Shown: positions 8,416-16,608, numbered from the stretch's first letter. The stretch: 64,000 bases of DNA from Ardenticatenales bacterium (GCA_020634575.1 JACKBM010000010.1:62001-126000), one strand, 5' to 3'. Translations and numbers: made by a program. The notes: generated by a model not told the origin, from the sequence alone.

Positions 8416-9296
8416 ATCAGTACGATAGACAGACCGTAGAGCGCATCATCGAGGAAGTCACCCGTGAGGTAGTCCTGCGGCTCAACCAGGCGCAGAACGG
8501 GGCGCCGGCCTGTGATTGCAGCGCTGGTGGCGCCGCCTGCGCGGACTGCGTCAACAAGATGGCGGCCGCCGGGGCCGACCGGGTTTCCGGCCGGTTGGGC
8601 AACAAATCTTACCAGAGCGACGTGGCCCGGCTCATCGACCATACGCTGCTGAAGGCGGACGCCAGCCAGGACGAGATCGCCCAGCTCTGCTACGAGGCCA
8701 AAACCTACAATTTTGCTTCGGTCTGCGTGAACCCGGCCCATGTCAAGCTGAGCGCCCAACTGCTCAAGGGTTCCCCGGTCAAGGTCTGCACCGTCATCGG
8801 CTTCCCGCTGGGGGCGTCGGCCTCGACGACCAAGGGGTTTGAGGCGGGCCAGGCGATTCGGGACGGGGCAACTGAGCTGGATATGGTGATCAACGTCGGC
8901 GCCCTGAAGTCGCAGGATTATGACGCCGTCCTGGAAGATATTGCGACCGTTGTGAGCGTTGGTCATGCCAGCAATGCGCTGGTCAAGACGATATTGGAAA
9001 CGGCGCTGCTGACGGATGAAGAGAAGGTGATCGCCTGCCAGCTGGCCAAGGTGGCGGGCGCGGATTTTGTTAAGACGTCGACCGGCTTTGGGCCGGGTGG
9101 GGCGACGGTTGAAGATGTGCGCCTGATGCGTCAGGTCGTCGGCCCGGATATTGGCGTCAAAGCGTCTGGCGGCGTGCGCACGTTTGAGGATGCGCAGGCG
9201 ATGGTGGCGGCGGGGGCGACCCGTTTGGGCGCCAGCGCCGGGGTACGCATCGTCAGTGGACAAAGCGCTGGGGCTGTGTCAAAATCCACCTACTGA
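8412..9296 (+). CDS. deoC: deoxyribose-phosphate aldolase with encapsulation peptide and Cys-rich linker
   Basis: A 294-residue class I aldolase cleaving 2-deoxyribose 5-phosphate to glyceraldehyde 3-phosphate and acetaldehyde. The catalytic set is present: Asp157 ([11 protein letters not shown]), Schiff-base Lys221 ([13 protein letters not shown]) and Lys250 ([11 protein letters not shown]). The usual family is about 215-260 residues; the extra here is N-terminal. Residues 5-26 form an amphipathic encapsulation-type helix, then a linker holds Cys34, Cys36, Cys43 and Cys46 (CDC...CADC), a possible metal or Fe-S site or disulfide hinge. It overlaps rpiB by 4 bases and the next gene by one base. 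In this setting acetaldehyde would be passed to the aldehyde dehydrogenase at 11927 inside the shell. Confidence 0.95.
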   Translation: MNQYDRQTVERIIEEVTREVVLRLNQAQNGAPACDCSAGGAACADCVNKMAAAGADRVSGRLGNKSYQSDVARLIDHTLLKADASQDEIAQLCYEAKTYNFASVCVNPAHVKLSAQLLKGSPVKVCTVIGFPLGASASTTKGFEAGQAIRDGATELDMVINVGALKSQDYDAVLEDIATVVSVGHASNALVKTILETALLTDEEKVIACQLAKVAGADFVKTSTGFGPGGATVEDVRLMRQVVGPDIGVKASGGVRTFEDAQAMVAAGATRLGASAGVRIVSGQSAGAVSKSTY

Positions 9297-9553
9297 TGCC
9301 TATGATTTGCACTCAATGCCGCATTGGGCGGCTGCACGATATTCAGGCTCCCTACATCAAGGAGTTTCAGGGGCAGATGCTGGTCTTTTCGAATGTACCG
9401 GCCGGTCGCTGTGATGTCTGTGATGAGGTTGAGTATGATATGGCCTTTATGACCCGGTTGCTCTGCTTGCTGGACCCGGAGTACATGGCGGAGGCGGCCG
9501 ACATCGTCAAACGCCACACCCCCCAGCCCAACCAGGCCTGGCATTTTCTTTAA
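9296..9553 (+). CDS. YgiT-type zinc-ribbon protein
   Basis: 85 residues; the ATG overlaps the deoC stop (TGATG), so translation is coupled. CTQC near the start and CDVC at about 39-42 form a zinc ribbon like the N-terminal domain of MqsA/YgiT antitoxins. The C-terminal helix (FMTRLLCLLDPEYMAEAADIV) lacks a recognisable helix-turn-helix, and no MqsR-like toxin is adjacent. Within the microcompartment operon it could be a small regulator or adaptor. Role unknown. Confidence 0.65.
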   Translation: MPMICTQCRIGRLHDIQAPYIKEFQGQMLVFSNVPAGRCDVCDEVEYDMAFMTRLLCLLDPEYMAEAADIVKRHTPQPNQAWHFL

Positions 9554-9555
9554 AG

Positions 9556-9690
9556 AGGAGCCACGGATTAACACGGATTTGGCACGGATTATTTGGTGAT
9601 TTGGTCTTGATTGGCCATATCATAAATCGGGATATGACCTTCCCACTCATTCTAAATCCGTGCAAAATCCGTGTTAATCCGTGGCCAAAA
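9556..9690. repeat. ATCCGTG/CACGGAT inverted repeat pair
   Basis: Left part GCCACGGATTAACACGGATT; right part, about 70 bases later, is its near inverse (AATCCGTGTTAATCCGTGGC). The same family recurs at 48712-48830 and 52722-52800. Here it separates the zinc-ribbon gene from the first shell gene and could fold into a long hairpin in the operon transcript. Confidence 0.75.
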
Positions 9691-9706
9691 ATTCCCGGAG
9701 TGAGAC

Positions 9707-10348
9707 GTGTCTTCTGTTGAATTGCGTAGTTATGTGTTTTTGGACAGCTTGCAGGTGCAGCACGCCTCGTTTTTGGGGACGGTGGCCCGGGGCTTTTTGC
9801 CGTTGCCGGGTGACGCCTCGCTCTGGATTGAGATCTCCCCGGGGATTGAGATTAACCGGATCACCGATGTCGCCCTGAAGGCGACCGGGGTGCGGCCGGG
9901 GATGCAGATCGTGGAACGGCTTTATGGCTTGCTGGAGGTTCATTCCAGCAGCCAGGGCGAAGTTCGGGCGGCAGGCCAGGCGATTCTGGAGGCGCTGGAG
10001 CTGCATGAAGAGGATCGCCTCAAGCCCAGCGTCATCTCCAGCCAGATCATCCGCAACATCGACCCGCACCAGGCGCAGCTGATCAACCGGATGCGCCACG
10101 GGCATATGATCGTGGCCGGGCAGACGTTGTATGTGATGGAAGTGCAGCCGGCGGCCTATGCGGCCCTGGCCGCCAATGAAGCGGAAAAAGCGGCGCGGCT
10201 GAACATCCTGGAAGTCCAGGCGTTTGGCAGCTTCGGCCGGGTTTACCTCGGTGGTGAAGAGCAGGACGTGATGGCGGGTTACCAGGCGGCCATTGATGCC
10301 GTCGAGTCTATGACCGGCCGGTCCCAGGCCACCAAGAAATCAGAGTAA
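9707..10348 (+). CDS. tandem BMC-domain shell protein (BMC-T)
   Basis: 213 residues with two BMC domains. Domain 1 spans about 1-95 ([20 protein letters not shown], with [19 protein letters not shown] at its end). Domain 2 spans about 105-205 ([19 protein letters not shown] and [19 protein letters not shown]). Length and layout fit BMC-T proteins, which form pseudohexameric trimers in the facets of microcompartments and often gate large pores. The start is the GTG at 9707, six bases after a GTGAGAC stretch. It is the first shell gene of the locus. Which substrate would pass its pore cannot be told from sequence. Confidence 0.88.
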   Translation: MSSVELRSYVFLDSLQVQHASFLGTVARGFLPLPGDASLWIEISPGIEINRITDVALKATGVRPGMQIVERLYGLLEVHSSSQGEVRAAGQAILEALELHEEDRLKPSVISSQIIRNIDPHQAQLINRMRHGHMIVAGQTLYVMEVQPAAYAALAANEAEKAARLNILEVQAFGSFGRVYLGGEEQDVMAGYQAAIDAVESMTGRSQATKKSE

Positions 10349-10349
10349 C

Positions 10350-10394
10350 TAATAGCTAACAGCTAACAGCTATTAGCTGTTAGCTGACAGCTTC
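10350..10394. repeat. AGCTAACAGC-type short tandem/inverted repeat
   Basis: Several copies of AGCTAACAGC and its inverse GCTGTTAGCT lie side by side, able to form a hairpin just upstream of the BMC-H ribosome binding site. Related copies occur at 15335-15368 and 35562-35592. Confidence 0.7.
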
Positions 10395-10406
10395 AAAGGA
10401 GAAGAT

Positions 10407-10697
10407 ATGGCAGATGCATTAGGCATGATCGAATGTCGCGGTTTTGCGGCCATGGTCGAAGCGTCGGATGCGATGGTGAAGGCGGCTCGTGTGGAGCTGG
10501 TCGGCTACGAGAAGACCGGCGGCGGCTTTGTGACCGCCATTGTGCGCGGTGACGTAGCGGCCGTGAAAGCAGCCGTCGAAGCGGGTACCCGTGGCGCTGA
10601 GAAAGTCGGCGAAGTGGTTTCCGTCCATGTCATCCCGCGCCCGCACGGCAATGTTGACCAGGTCCTGCCGCTGGGCCGGCAGGATGCGACTGATTAA
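10407..10697 (+). CDS. hexameric microcompartment shell protein (BMC-H)
   Basis: 96 residues forming a single BMC domain of the PduA/EutM/CcmK class: [19 protein letters not shown] start, [32 protein letters not shown] and [13 protein letters not shown] end. The pore-lining region after [12 protein letters not shown] is where selectivity would be set. AAGGAG precedes the ATG by about 8 bases. It is the only BMC-H gene visible in the locus, so it is likely the main facet tile. It lies 14 bases upstream of a BMC-P gene. Confidence 0.96.
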   Translation: MADALGMIECRGFAAMVEASDAMVKAARVELVGYEKTGGGFVTAIVRGDVAAVKAAVEAGTRGAEKVGEVVSVHVIPRPHGNVDQVLPLGRQDATD

Positions 10698-10711
10698 CCA
10701 GGCGTGGCAAC

Positions 10712-10999
10712 ATGTATTTAGGTAAGGTCGTCGGTACTGTCGTGGCCTCGCAAAAAGAGGCGTCGTTGGAAGGGCTCAAATTTTTGACCGTCCGGCGGCT
10801 GACGATTGATGGCCAGGAGACCGAAACCTACGTGGTGGCGGCGGATGCCGTTGGCGCCGGTCTGGGCGAGGTGGTGATGATCGCCACCGGCAGTTCGGCC
10901 CGGCAAACGGTGATGACCGACAAGCGGCCCTGTGACGCGGTCGTCATGGCCATTGTCGATACCTGGGAAGTCAACGGCGACGAAAAGTATCGCAAATAA
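10712..10999 (+). CDS. pentameric microcompartment vertex protein (BMC-P, EutN/CcmL family)
   Basis: 95 residues with the hallmarks of the EutN/CcmL family: [53 protein letters not shown] and [13 protein letters not shown]. These pentamers cap the vertices of the icosahedral shell. It is one of three BMC-P genes in this locus, the others being at 15963 and 16254. Confidence 0.95.
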   Translation: MYLGKVVGTVVASQKEASLEGLKFLTVRRLTIDGQETETYVVAADAVGAGLGEVVMIATGSSARQTVMTDKRPCDAVVMAIVDTWEVNGDEKYRK

Positions 11000-11008
11000 A
11001 TGGGTATT

Positions 11009-11032
11009 GGCCCCGGGCGCAGGTCCGGGGCC
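11009..11032 (+). other. strong hairpin within the microcompartment operon
   Basis: Stem GGCCCCGG / CCGGGGCC with an 8-base interior, 9 bases after the BMC-P stop. No T-tract, so it may stabilise the 3' end of the shell transcript or attenuate rather than terminate. Confidence 0.5.
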
Positions 11033-11044
11033 AATTGACATTTG

Positions 11045-11926
11045 ATGACCCCTGCCACGAAGGAGAAACGGACCCAGCTGACGCAGTTTATCCGGGAGGT
11101 GCTGGCGCCTTTCCCGGAGCTGGTGGGTGTGGTTGGTATTGGTAGCATCGGGACCGGCCGGTGCCGGCCTGATTCGGACATCGACGCAGTCGTTTTTCTC
11201 GACCCGCTGGATCTGTACATTGTGCCGGCGGAAGCGATCTGGGTACCCCAGACCGATACATTCCACTCCATTTTTGCGGAAAGCGAGACGCTCGCGGCAG
11301 AAGGGATCCCACTGGATTTTCTGCGTCTGGATTTTCAGCTCTGGTCCAAGCCAGACTTTGTCTGGCCGGAAGCGCGCCGGGCTGAGTTGAGCCAGGGCTG
11401 GTTGGCCTATGATCGGGATGGCCGTCTGGCTGAGCTGATCGCCGCGCGCACCGCTTATGGTGAGGCGGAGCAAATCACCCGGCTGGATGAGGCGATCACC
11501 TGGCTGGACCAGCATCTGAACTGGGATGCACCCGAGCAGAATTGGAAGGCCTTAGGCCCCACCATCGCCCATGATCGGTTGCATGCGGCTTTTCAATACC
11601 TGGCGGCGGCGCTTTTTGCCTACAACCGGCGCTGGCTGCCCTGGCGTAACCGGCAGATGAGCGCTTTGCTGGCCTTGCCCTGGTTGCCGGACCATTTTGA
11701 CGACTGGGTGTTGCTGGCCAACAACGCGCCCTCCCTGGACAAGGTTGGCTATGACCGGCGGGTGCTGGCGCTGCGGACAATTTTTGACGATATTTTGCGT
11801 CAGGTCCGGCAGGATGGGTTGTATGGCGACGACCCGATCGGCGCAGCGTTTATTCGGTCGCATGAAGAGCCGGGGCGATCCTGGAATATGGCAACGTTCA
11901 ACGAGCGGCGCAGAAAGGCGGAGTAG
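11045..11926 (+). CDS. nucleotidyltransferase-fold protein in the microcompartment operon
   Basis: 293 residues from the ATG at 11045 (a TTG is directly before it). The N-terminal domain carries GIGSIGTGRCRPDSDIDAVVFL, the GS-x-G and D-x-D signature of polymerase-beta-like nucleotidyltransferases (about residues 32-53). The helical C-terminal half (about 140-270) resembles the substrate-binding part of aminoglycoside-type or lincosamide-type enzymes. The third catalytic acid may be in FLRLDFQLW. The stop is immediately followed by the aldehyde dehydrogenase ATG, so it is inside the operon. Substrate unknown; sugar or nucleoside phosphates would suit the neighbours. Confidence 0.75.
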   Translation: MTPATKEKRTQLTQFIREVLAPFPELVGVVGIGSIGTGRCRPDSDIDAVVFLDPLDLYIVPAEAIWVPQTDTFHSIFAESETLAAEGIPLDFLRLDFQLWSKPDFVWPEARRAELSQGWLAYDRDGRLAELIAARTAYGEAEQITRLDEAITWLDQHLNWDAPEQNWKALGPTIAHDRLHAAFQYLAAALFAYNRRWLPWRNRQMSALLALPWLPDHFDDWVLLANNAPSLDKVGYDRRVLALRTIFDDILRQVRQDGLYGDDPIGAAFIRSHEEPGRSWNMATFNERRRKAE

Positions 11927-13375
11927 ATGGATCAGAAACAAATCCAAACCATTATCGATCAGGTGATGCGCGAGATTGGCGGACCGGCCGGTGGCCCACC
12001 CCCAATCGAACGGCCGGCGCCCCCGCCACCGCCAGAACCGATCAAAGGGGATGACGGCCTTTTTGCCACGCTGGATGAAGCGGTGGCTGCCGCCCGTTAT
12101 GCCCACCAGGAACTTAACGCCCTGCCGCTGGCAATCCGCAAAGATCTGATCGCCCACATGCGCCAGGCGGGGCGCCAATACGCCACCGTGCTGGCGGAGA
12201 TGGCGGTCAGCGAGACCGGCATGGGCCGCGTCGAAGACAAAACGCTCAAGAACATCCTCAACGCTGATAAGGCTGAAGGGCCGGAAGGGTTGGACACCAC
12301 TGCCTGGACCGGCGACAAAGGGCTGACGCTTGTCGAGTATGCCCCCTACGGCGTCATCGGCGCCCTTACCCCCAGCACCAACCCGACGAGCACGGTGTTG
12401 TGCAACGGGATTGCGATGGTATCGGCCGGGAACGCGGTTGTCTTTAACGCCCATCCCAGCTCCAAAGGGGCGACCAACTACACCGTTCAGATTATGAACC
12501 GGGCGATCCAGAAGGCGGGCGGGCCGGCCAACCTGCTCTGCGCCGTGCGCGAGCCCACGCTGGAGAGTGCCCAGGGGCTGATGACCCATCGTGGCGTCAA
12601 CTTGCTGACCGTGACCGGCGGCGCCGCCGTCGTACGGGCGGCGATGCAGAGCGGCAAACGCGCCGTCTGCGCCGGCCCGGGCAACCCGCCGGTCGTCGTC
12701 GACGAAACGGCTGATATCGCGCAGGCCGGCCGGGATATCGTGATCGGCGGTTCCTTTGATAACAACATCGTCTGCACCACAGAAAAGATGACCTTTGCGG
12801 TCTCATCGATCTGTGATGATCTGATGAATGTGATGACCCGTAACGGGGCGATTAAGCTGAATAGCTGGCAGTTCAACCGGTTGTGGCAGGCCGTGACCGT
12901 CAAGGATCGCGGGCCGCGCAAATATGCGGATATGAACAAAGCATTTATCGGCAAGAACGCGTCCGTGCTGCTGGCTGAGATAGGCATCTCCGCCGGGCCG
13001 GAAGTGCGCCAGATCATTGCCGAAGTGCCAGCCGACCATCCAGCCGTTTGGTCGGAGCAGATGATGCCGCTGATGCCCATTGTGCGGGTGCAGAACGCGG
13101 ATGAGGGCATCGACCTGGCGGTGGAGGCCGAACATGGCTTCCGGCATACGGCGGTGATGCATTCCAAAAACCTGGATAACCTGAGCCGGATGGCTCGTTT
13201 GATGAATTGCAGCATCTTTGTGAAAAATGGACCAAACCTAGCCGGATTGGGCTATGGCGGCGAAGGGTATTGTTCGTTTACCATAGCAAGCCCAACGGGT
13301 GAAGGCTTAACAGGTCCGCGCAGTTTCAGTCGCATCCGCCGCTGCACATTGGTGGACTCCTTCCGAATTGTTTAG
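11927..13375 (+). CDS. microcompartment aldehyde dehydrogenase, PduP/EutE-like
   Basis: A 482-residue CoA-acylating-type aldehyde dehydrogenase. Residues 1-19 (MDQKQIQTIIDQVMREIGG) form an encapsulation helix, followed by a Pro-rich linker (24-38). The NAD-binding and catalytic domains contain EYAPYGVIGALTPSTNPT (137-154), the VTGG motif near 229-232, and the catalytic Cys283 in DNNIVCTTEK. It starts directly after the previous stop. Expected reaction: acetaldehyde from DeoC plus CoA and NAD+ to acetyl-CoA and NADH. PduP-like enzymes normally work with a phosphotransacylase and an alcohol dehydrogenase that recycle cofactors; neither is in the rest of this locus. Confidence 0.95.
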   Translation: MDQKQIQTIIDQVMREIGGPAGGPPPIERPAPPPPPEPIKGDDGLFATLDEAVAAARYAHQELNALPLAIRKDLIAHMRQAGRQYATVLAEMAVSETGMGRVEDKTLKNILNADKAEGPEGLDTTAWTGDKGLTLVEYAPYGVIGALTPSTNPTSTVLCNGIAMVSAGNAVVFNAHPSSKGATNYTVQIMNRAIQKAGGPANLLCAVREPTLESAQGLMTHRGVNLLTVTGGAAVVRAAMQSGKRAVCAGPGNPPVVVDETADIAQAGRDIVIGGSFDNNIVCTTEKMTFAVSSICDDLMNVMTRNGAIKLNSWQFNRLWQAVTVKDRGPRKYADMNKAFIGKNASVLLAEIGISAGPEVRQIIAEVPADHPAVWSEQMMPLMPIVRVQNADEGIDLAVEAEHGFRHTAVMHSKNLDNLSRMARLMNCSIFVKNGPNLAGLGYGGEGYCSFTIASPTGEGLTGPRSFSRIRRCTLVDSFRIV

Positions 13376-13434
13376 TTGTTTGCTGTAAAGCGGGGCGCTT
13401 GCCTTTAAGCTAAGAGCAAACACAGGGATTGACG

Positions 13435-13968
13435 ATGGCAAATTATCTTTATCGCCGGCCGACGCAGCTGGACTTATTTACCGATTCGTACCGGGTGAGC
13501 GGGCGCGCCATGATCGGTACGGGCGGGTTGTACGCCGAACTGGACAATCCAAACTCCTCATTTCTCGAGCTACAGGATGCCTATATTTCCCGGATTCATG
13601 AGCCGGGCGAGATTATCCTCAGCTATGAGACGGCCGCTTTCCGCAAAGATAATATCAATTTCATCATTTTGCAGGACCGCCGCGACGGCGTTGCTGTGGG
13701 TACACAGCATGGCCGTTCCGTGTTTACGCGCGGCCGGCCGATCAACCTGTTTGTGACCGTGCCAGCTTTTGAGATCAGCGGCACCGTCATGTACGAAGGA
13801 TCGCCGACCCCGCAATCATTGGTTGTGCAATCGATTGGCGGCTATCTGATGGCGTTTGACGCCAAGGCGATGGCTTCGGTTCGCCCAGACCTGGAATACA
13901 GCGGCGATTTGATCATGATTCATAAAGAACGCATTGGCATCCTTTGTCTGGACGCCAAGCGGCAGTAA
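13435..13968 (+). CDS. unknown protein in the microcompartment locus
   Basis: 177 residues from the ATG at 13435 (an upstream TTG is also in frame). The sequence is soluble and beta-rich (TGGLYAELDNPNSSFLELQDAY, EPGEIILSYETAAF, NLFVTVPAFEISGTVMYEG, YSGDLIMIHKERIGILC). The N-terminal half looks like a PilZ- or RHS-like small barrel, but I cannot assign it. No signal peptide or transmembrane segment. It lies between the aldehyde dehydrogenase and the receiver-ParA fusion, with 60-80 base gaps. It may work with the latter, as partner proteins of ParA-like ATPases often do, but that is only positional inference. Confidence 0.7.
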   Translation: MANYLYRRPTQLDLFTDSYRVSGRAMIGTGGLYAELDNPNSSFLELQDAYISRIHEPGEIILSYETAAFRKDNINFIILQDRRDGVAVGTQHGRSVFTRGRPINLFVTVPAFEISGTVMYEGSPTPQSLVVQSIGGYLMAFDAKAMASVRPDLEYSGDLIMIHKERIGILCLDAKRQ

Positions 13969-14046
13969 TTGATACGCAGGCTACTGACCTGATTGAGTGT
14001 TTTGGGTTAGTGGACAGCCAGCGCCATTCAGCAAGGAGGTCACTCC

Positions 14047-15183
14047 GTGGCTACCATATTTGCCATAGATGACGATCACCACCTACTCGACCTGGTCGCG
14101 ATGACCCTTTCCAAGGCGAATCACGAGGTCATCAAATTTAACCGGCCCGGCCCCGCCCTTGAAGAACTGAAAAAGACAAAACCAGACCTGATAGTGGTTG
14201 ACGTCATGATGCCGGAGATGAGCGGCCATGAGTTCTGCCGGCGCGTGCGCGCGGATGCGGAGACGCAGGCATTGCCGATCATGGTGCTGACGGCGCGGTC
14301 GCAGGCAATTGACCGGGCGGCGGCGTTGTCCAGCGGGGCGGACAGCTACATGTCCAAGCCATTTACGGCCAATGAACTGATCAGCGCCATCGACAGCATC
14401 CTGGTGACGGATGAAGAGGTCCCGGCCGAATCTCTGCCCAAGATCGGCATCGTCATTTCCGTGTTCTCCATGCATGGCGGTGTCGGGCAGACGACGCTGG
14501 CGGTGAACCTGGCGGCGGCGTTGCGCCATATCAGCAACAAGCCGGTCTGCCTGGTGGATATGTCGCCTTCAGTGGGTCAGGTGACGACCCATCTGCGTTT
14601 GCGGACGCGCAAGAGCTGGCTGGATCTGACCCGGCCGGAGGAGATCACCTGGCCATTGATCAAAGAAACGATGGTGCAGCATTCCTCCGGGCTACATGTG
14701 CTGGCTTCGCCGCCGGTGCCGGTTTCGGCGATGAAACCCTCCTTTGAAACAACCAAAGCGATTTTCGAGCAGCTGTACCAGCATTCGCTGTTTACGATTG
14801 TGGATACGCCGCCCGGGCTCAATCCGGCGGCGGAAGCGATTCTGGGGTTGTCTGACCTGATTTTCCATGTCGTGGTGCCGGAATTTACCTCCGTGCGAAT
14901 CGCCGCCAAGAGCAACATCGTGTTGGCAGAAGAGCCTTACAAGAGCCGGCAGAAAGTGCATGTCCTCAATCACATCACGCCGGAAGCCCAGCTGCCGGTT
15001 GATGCGATTGAAAAAGCGCTCAACGCTCGCATCGCTTTTGAAGTGGGCTATGACATGAAGCAGCCGCTGGCCCTGGCCCAGGGCGAACCGCTGCCCATGG
15101 ACTCCGACTCGTCGCCCATGCCCATGGCCGTCCGCCGGATTGCCACGGTGCTGTGGAACCGGATGAAGACGGGGGCGAGGTAG
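14047..15183 (+). CDS. receiver-ParA fusion, CpaE/TadZ-like, with degenerate Walker A
   Basis: 378 residues from a GTG at 14047 with AAGGAGG about 8 bases upstream. Residues 1-120 are an apparently complete receiver domain (acidic DDDH near residue 8, phospho-acceptor in IVVDVMMPEMSG, LTAR, SKPFT). Residues about 135-375 are a MinD/ParA-type domain. Its P-loop reads MHGGVGQTTLAVNLAAAL, where canonical proteins have KGGVGKTT; both the signature lysine and the P-loop lysine are replaced. The same kind of layout (receiver plus atypical Walker A) is known in TadZ/CpaE polar localisers. No tad/cpa pilus genes are nearby; the neighbours are shell genes on both sides. A role in placing microcompartments, similar in principle to McdA with carboxysomes, is a reasonable inference. 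Confidence 0.85.
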   Translation: MATIFAIDDDHHLLDLVAMTLSKANHEVIKFNRPGPALEELKKTKPDLIVVDVMMPEMSGHEFCRRVRADAETQALPIMVLTARSQAIDRAAALSSGADSYMSKPFTANELISAIDSILVTDEEVPAESLPKIGIVISVFSMHGGVGQTTLAVNLAAALRHISNKPVCLVDMSPSVGQVTTHLRLRTRKSWLDLTRPEEITWPLIKETMVQHSSGLHVLASPPVPVSAMKPSFETTKAIFEQLYQHSLFTIVDTPPGLNPAAEAILGLSDLIFHVVVPEFTSVRIAAKSNIVLAEEPYKSRQKVHVLNHITPEAQLPVDAIEKALNARIAFEVGYDMKQPLALAQGEPLPMDSDSSPMPMAVRRIATVLWNRMKTGAR

Positions 15184-15265
15184 CTGCGCGGGCGGCTGTC
15201 AGCCATCAGCGGTCAGCTGTCAGTGGCCCAGGGCGCGAATTGAGATGGTTTGTGTGGAATGTGGG

Positions 15266-15297
15266 ACTCCCCTGTTATAATGCAGGGGAGTTTTTTT
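15266..15297 (+). terminator. rho-independent terminator
   Basis: Perfect 9-bp stem ACTCCCCTG / CAGGGGAGT with an 8-base loop, then TTTTTTT. It lies 83 bases after the receiver-ParA gene and would end the first microcompartment transcript, so the three shell genes after it probably have their own promoter. Its loop contains TATAATG, which looks like a -10 box but is better explained as the loop. Confidence 0.85.
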
Positions 15298-15334
15298 GTT
15301 TGACTAACCCAATGCAGCAACTTCGCGAACGGTT

Positions 15335-15368
15335 CACTAACAGCTGTCAGCTAACAGCTAACAGCCAC
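15335..15368. repeat. AGCTAACAGC-type short repeat
   Basis: Copies of CAGCTAACAGCTAACAGCC directly upstream of the second BMC-T gene. A degenerate relative (GTCAGCCATCAGCGGTCAGC) is at 15196-15220. Confidence 0.6.
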
Positions 15369-15374
15369 TAACTC

Positions 15375-15953
15375 ATGACTTATCCCGCTCTCGCTCTCCT
15401 CGAATACACAAGCATCGCCGCCGGTATTGCGGCTGGGGATGCGATGGTGAAGCGGGCGCCGGTGGCGACGATTCAGGCGGGGACGGTGCAACCGGGCCAT
15501 TACCTGGTGTTGATCGCCGGCGATGTGGCCTCGGTGGGCGAAGCGTTGACGGCGGGGCGGGAGCTGGATGAGGCGGCGGTCTTTGACAGCCTGTTTCTGC
15601 CCAATGTGCATCCGGATGTCGTCAGCGGGCTGACCGGCGGGCGCGAGCCAGGGGCCGGCGAGGCGTTGGGCGTCATTGAGACGCGCAGCGTGGCGGCGGC
15701 GATCCGGGCGGCGGATGCCGGGGTCAAAGGGGCGGAAGTTGAACTGGTCCGCCTGCGCCTGGCGGATGGGCTGGGCGGCAAAGGGTTGACGCTTTTTGCC
15801 GGGCTGGTTTCGGATGTAGAGGCGGCGGTGGCCATCGCCGCGGCTGAGGCCGGCGATCTGCTCTTGCGCGAGCTGGTGGTGGCGCAGCTCCATGAGGAGA
15901 TGTGGCCGAATGTGTTAAACACCGGCCGGTTCGGCACCCACTTTGGCTGGTAG
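15375..15953 (+). CDS. second tandem BMC-domain shell protein (BMC-T)
   Basis: 192 residues with two BMC domains: one at about 1-92 (PALALLEYTSIAAGIAAGDAMVKRAP, QPGHYLVLIAGDVASVGEAL), the other at about 96-180 (ALGVIETRSVAAAIRAADAGVKGAEVELV, then LFAGLVSDVEAAVAIAAAEAG). The layout is like PduT-type trimers. The C-terminus (LHEEMWPNVLNTGRFGTHFGW) extends past the second domain. It is followed after 9 bases by a BMC-P gene. No Fe-S-type Cys is obvious in the pore loop. Confidence 0.9.
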   Translation: MTYPALALLEYTSIAAGIAAGDAMVKRAPVATIQAGTVQPGHYLVLIAGDVASVGEALTAGRELDEAAVFDSLFLPNVHPDVVSGLTGGREPGAGEALGVIETRSVAAAIRAADAGVKGAEVELVRLRLADGLGGKGLTLFAGLVSDVEAAVAIAAAEAGDLLLRELVVAQLHEEMWPNVLNTGRFGTHFGW

Positions 15954-15962
15954 AAGGTAACT

Positions 15963-16250
15963 ATGCAATTTGCACGCGTCATCGGCACCCTGGTGGCCAC
16001 GGAAAAATATGAAGGGCTGAGCGGGATTAAGTTCCTGGTGGTGCAGCCGCTGACTAAAGAGCTGGTACCGGCCGGTGCCCCAGTCGTCGCTGCCGACGCT
16101 ACCGAGCAGGCCGGCCCGGACGAGCTTGTTTTTATCGTCGGCAGCCGCGAGGCGGCCCAGGCGCTGCCCAACACCTTTGTGCCGGTTGATTCGGCGATTG
16201 TCGGCATTGTGGATGATGTAGAGTTGGCCGCGGCTGAGGTAACGGAGTAG
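15963..16250 (+). CDS. microcompartment vertex protein (BMC-P)
   Basis: 95 residues of the EutN/CcmL family: MQFARVIGTLVATEKYEGLSG, KFLVVQPL, VAADATEQAGPDELVFIVGSREA and DSAIVGIVDDVEL. Three different BMC-P proteins in one locus is common in sugar-phosphate-utilising type compartments. It lies between the BMC-T and the third BMC-P. Confidence 0.95.
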   Translation: MQFARVIGTLVATEKYEGLSGIKFLVVQPLTKELVPAGAPVVAADATEQAGPDELVFIVGSREAAQALPNTFVPVDSAIVGIVDDVELAAAEVTE

Positions 16251-16253
16251 CCC

Positions 16254-16514
16254 ATGTACGTCGGGATTGTCAGTGGCACCGTGGTGGCGACGATCAAGCA
16301 TCCGGCCTTTGCCGGGCAGAAGCTGCTGGTAGTGGACCAGATTGATCCGGCCGGTCAGCCCACCGGCCATTATGACATCTGCGTGGACAAAGCCCAGGCC
16401 GGCATTGGCGACCGGGTCCTGGTGCTGGATGAAGGCAATGGCGCCCGCCAGGTGCTGGAGCTGAGCACCGCCCCCATCCGCGCTGTCATCGTCGGCATCG
16501 TCGACGACATGTAA
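16254..16514 (+). CDS. microcompartment vertex protein (BMC-P), third copy
   Basis: 86 residues with MYVGIVSGTVVATIKHPAFAG, KLLVVDQIDPAG, CVDKAQAGIGDRVLVLDEGNGAR and RAVIVGIVDDM, a complete EutN/CcmL fold. The start codon is 3 bases after the preceding stop. It is the last shell gene of the locus; the following about 290 bases hold an inverted repeat and no gene. Confidence 0.95.
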   Translation: MYVGIVSGTVVATIKHPAFAGQKLLVVDQIDPAGQPTGHYDICVDKAQAGIGDRVLVLDEGNGARQVLELSTAPIRAVIVGIVDDM

Positions 16515-16608
16515 ATAGTTTCCCCTGAATACAATCTGAGAAAACTGCAAACTCGTGGCGGAAAAACGGTCCGGCGCCGTTGAGTGTATTAACCGCGCCA
16601 GCGCCTAA

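Noticed and set aside
15271..15285. -10 box TATAAT
   Set aside because: It is the loop of a strong terminator; no -35 at the right distance.
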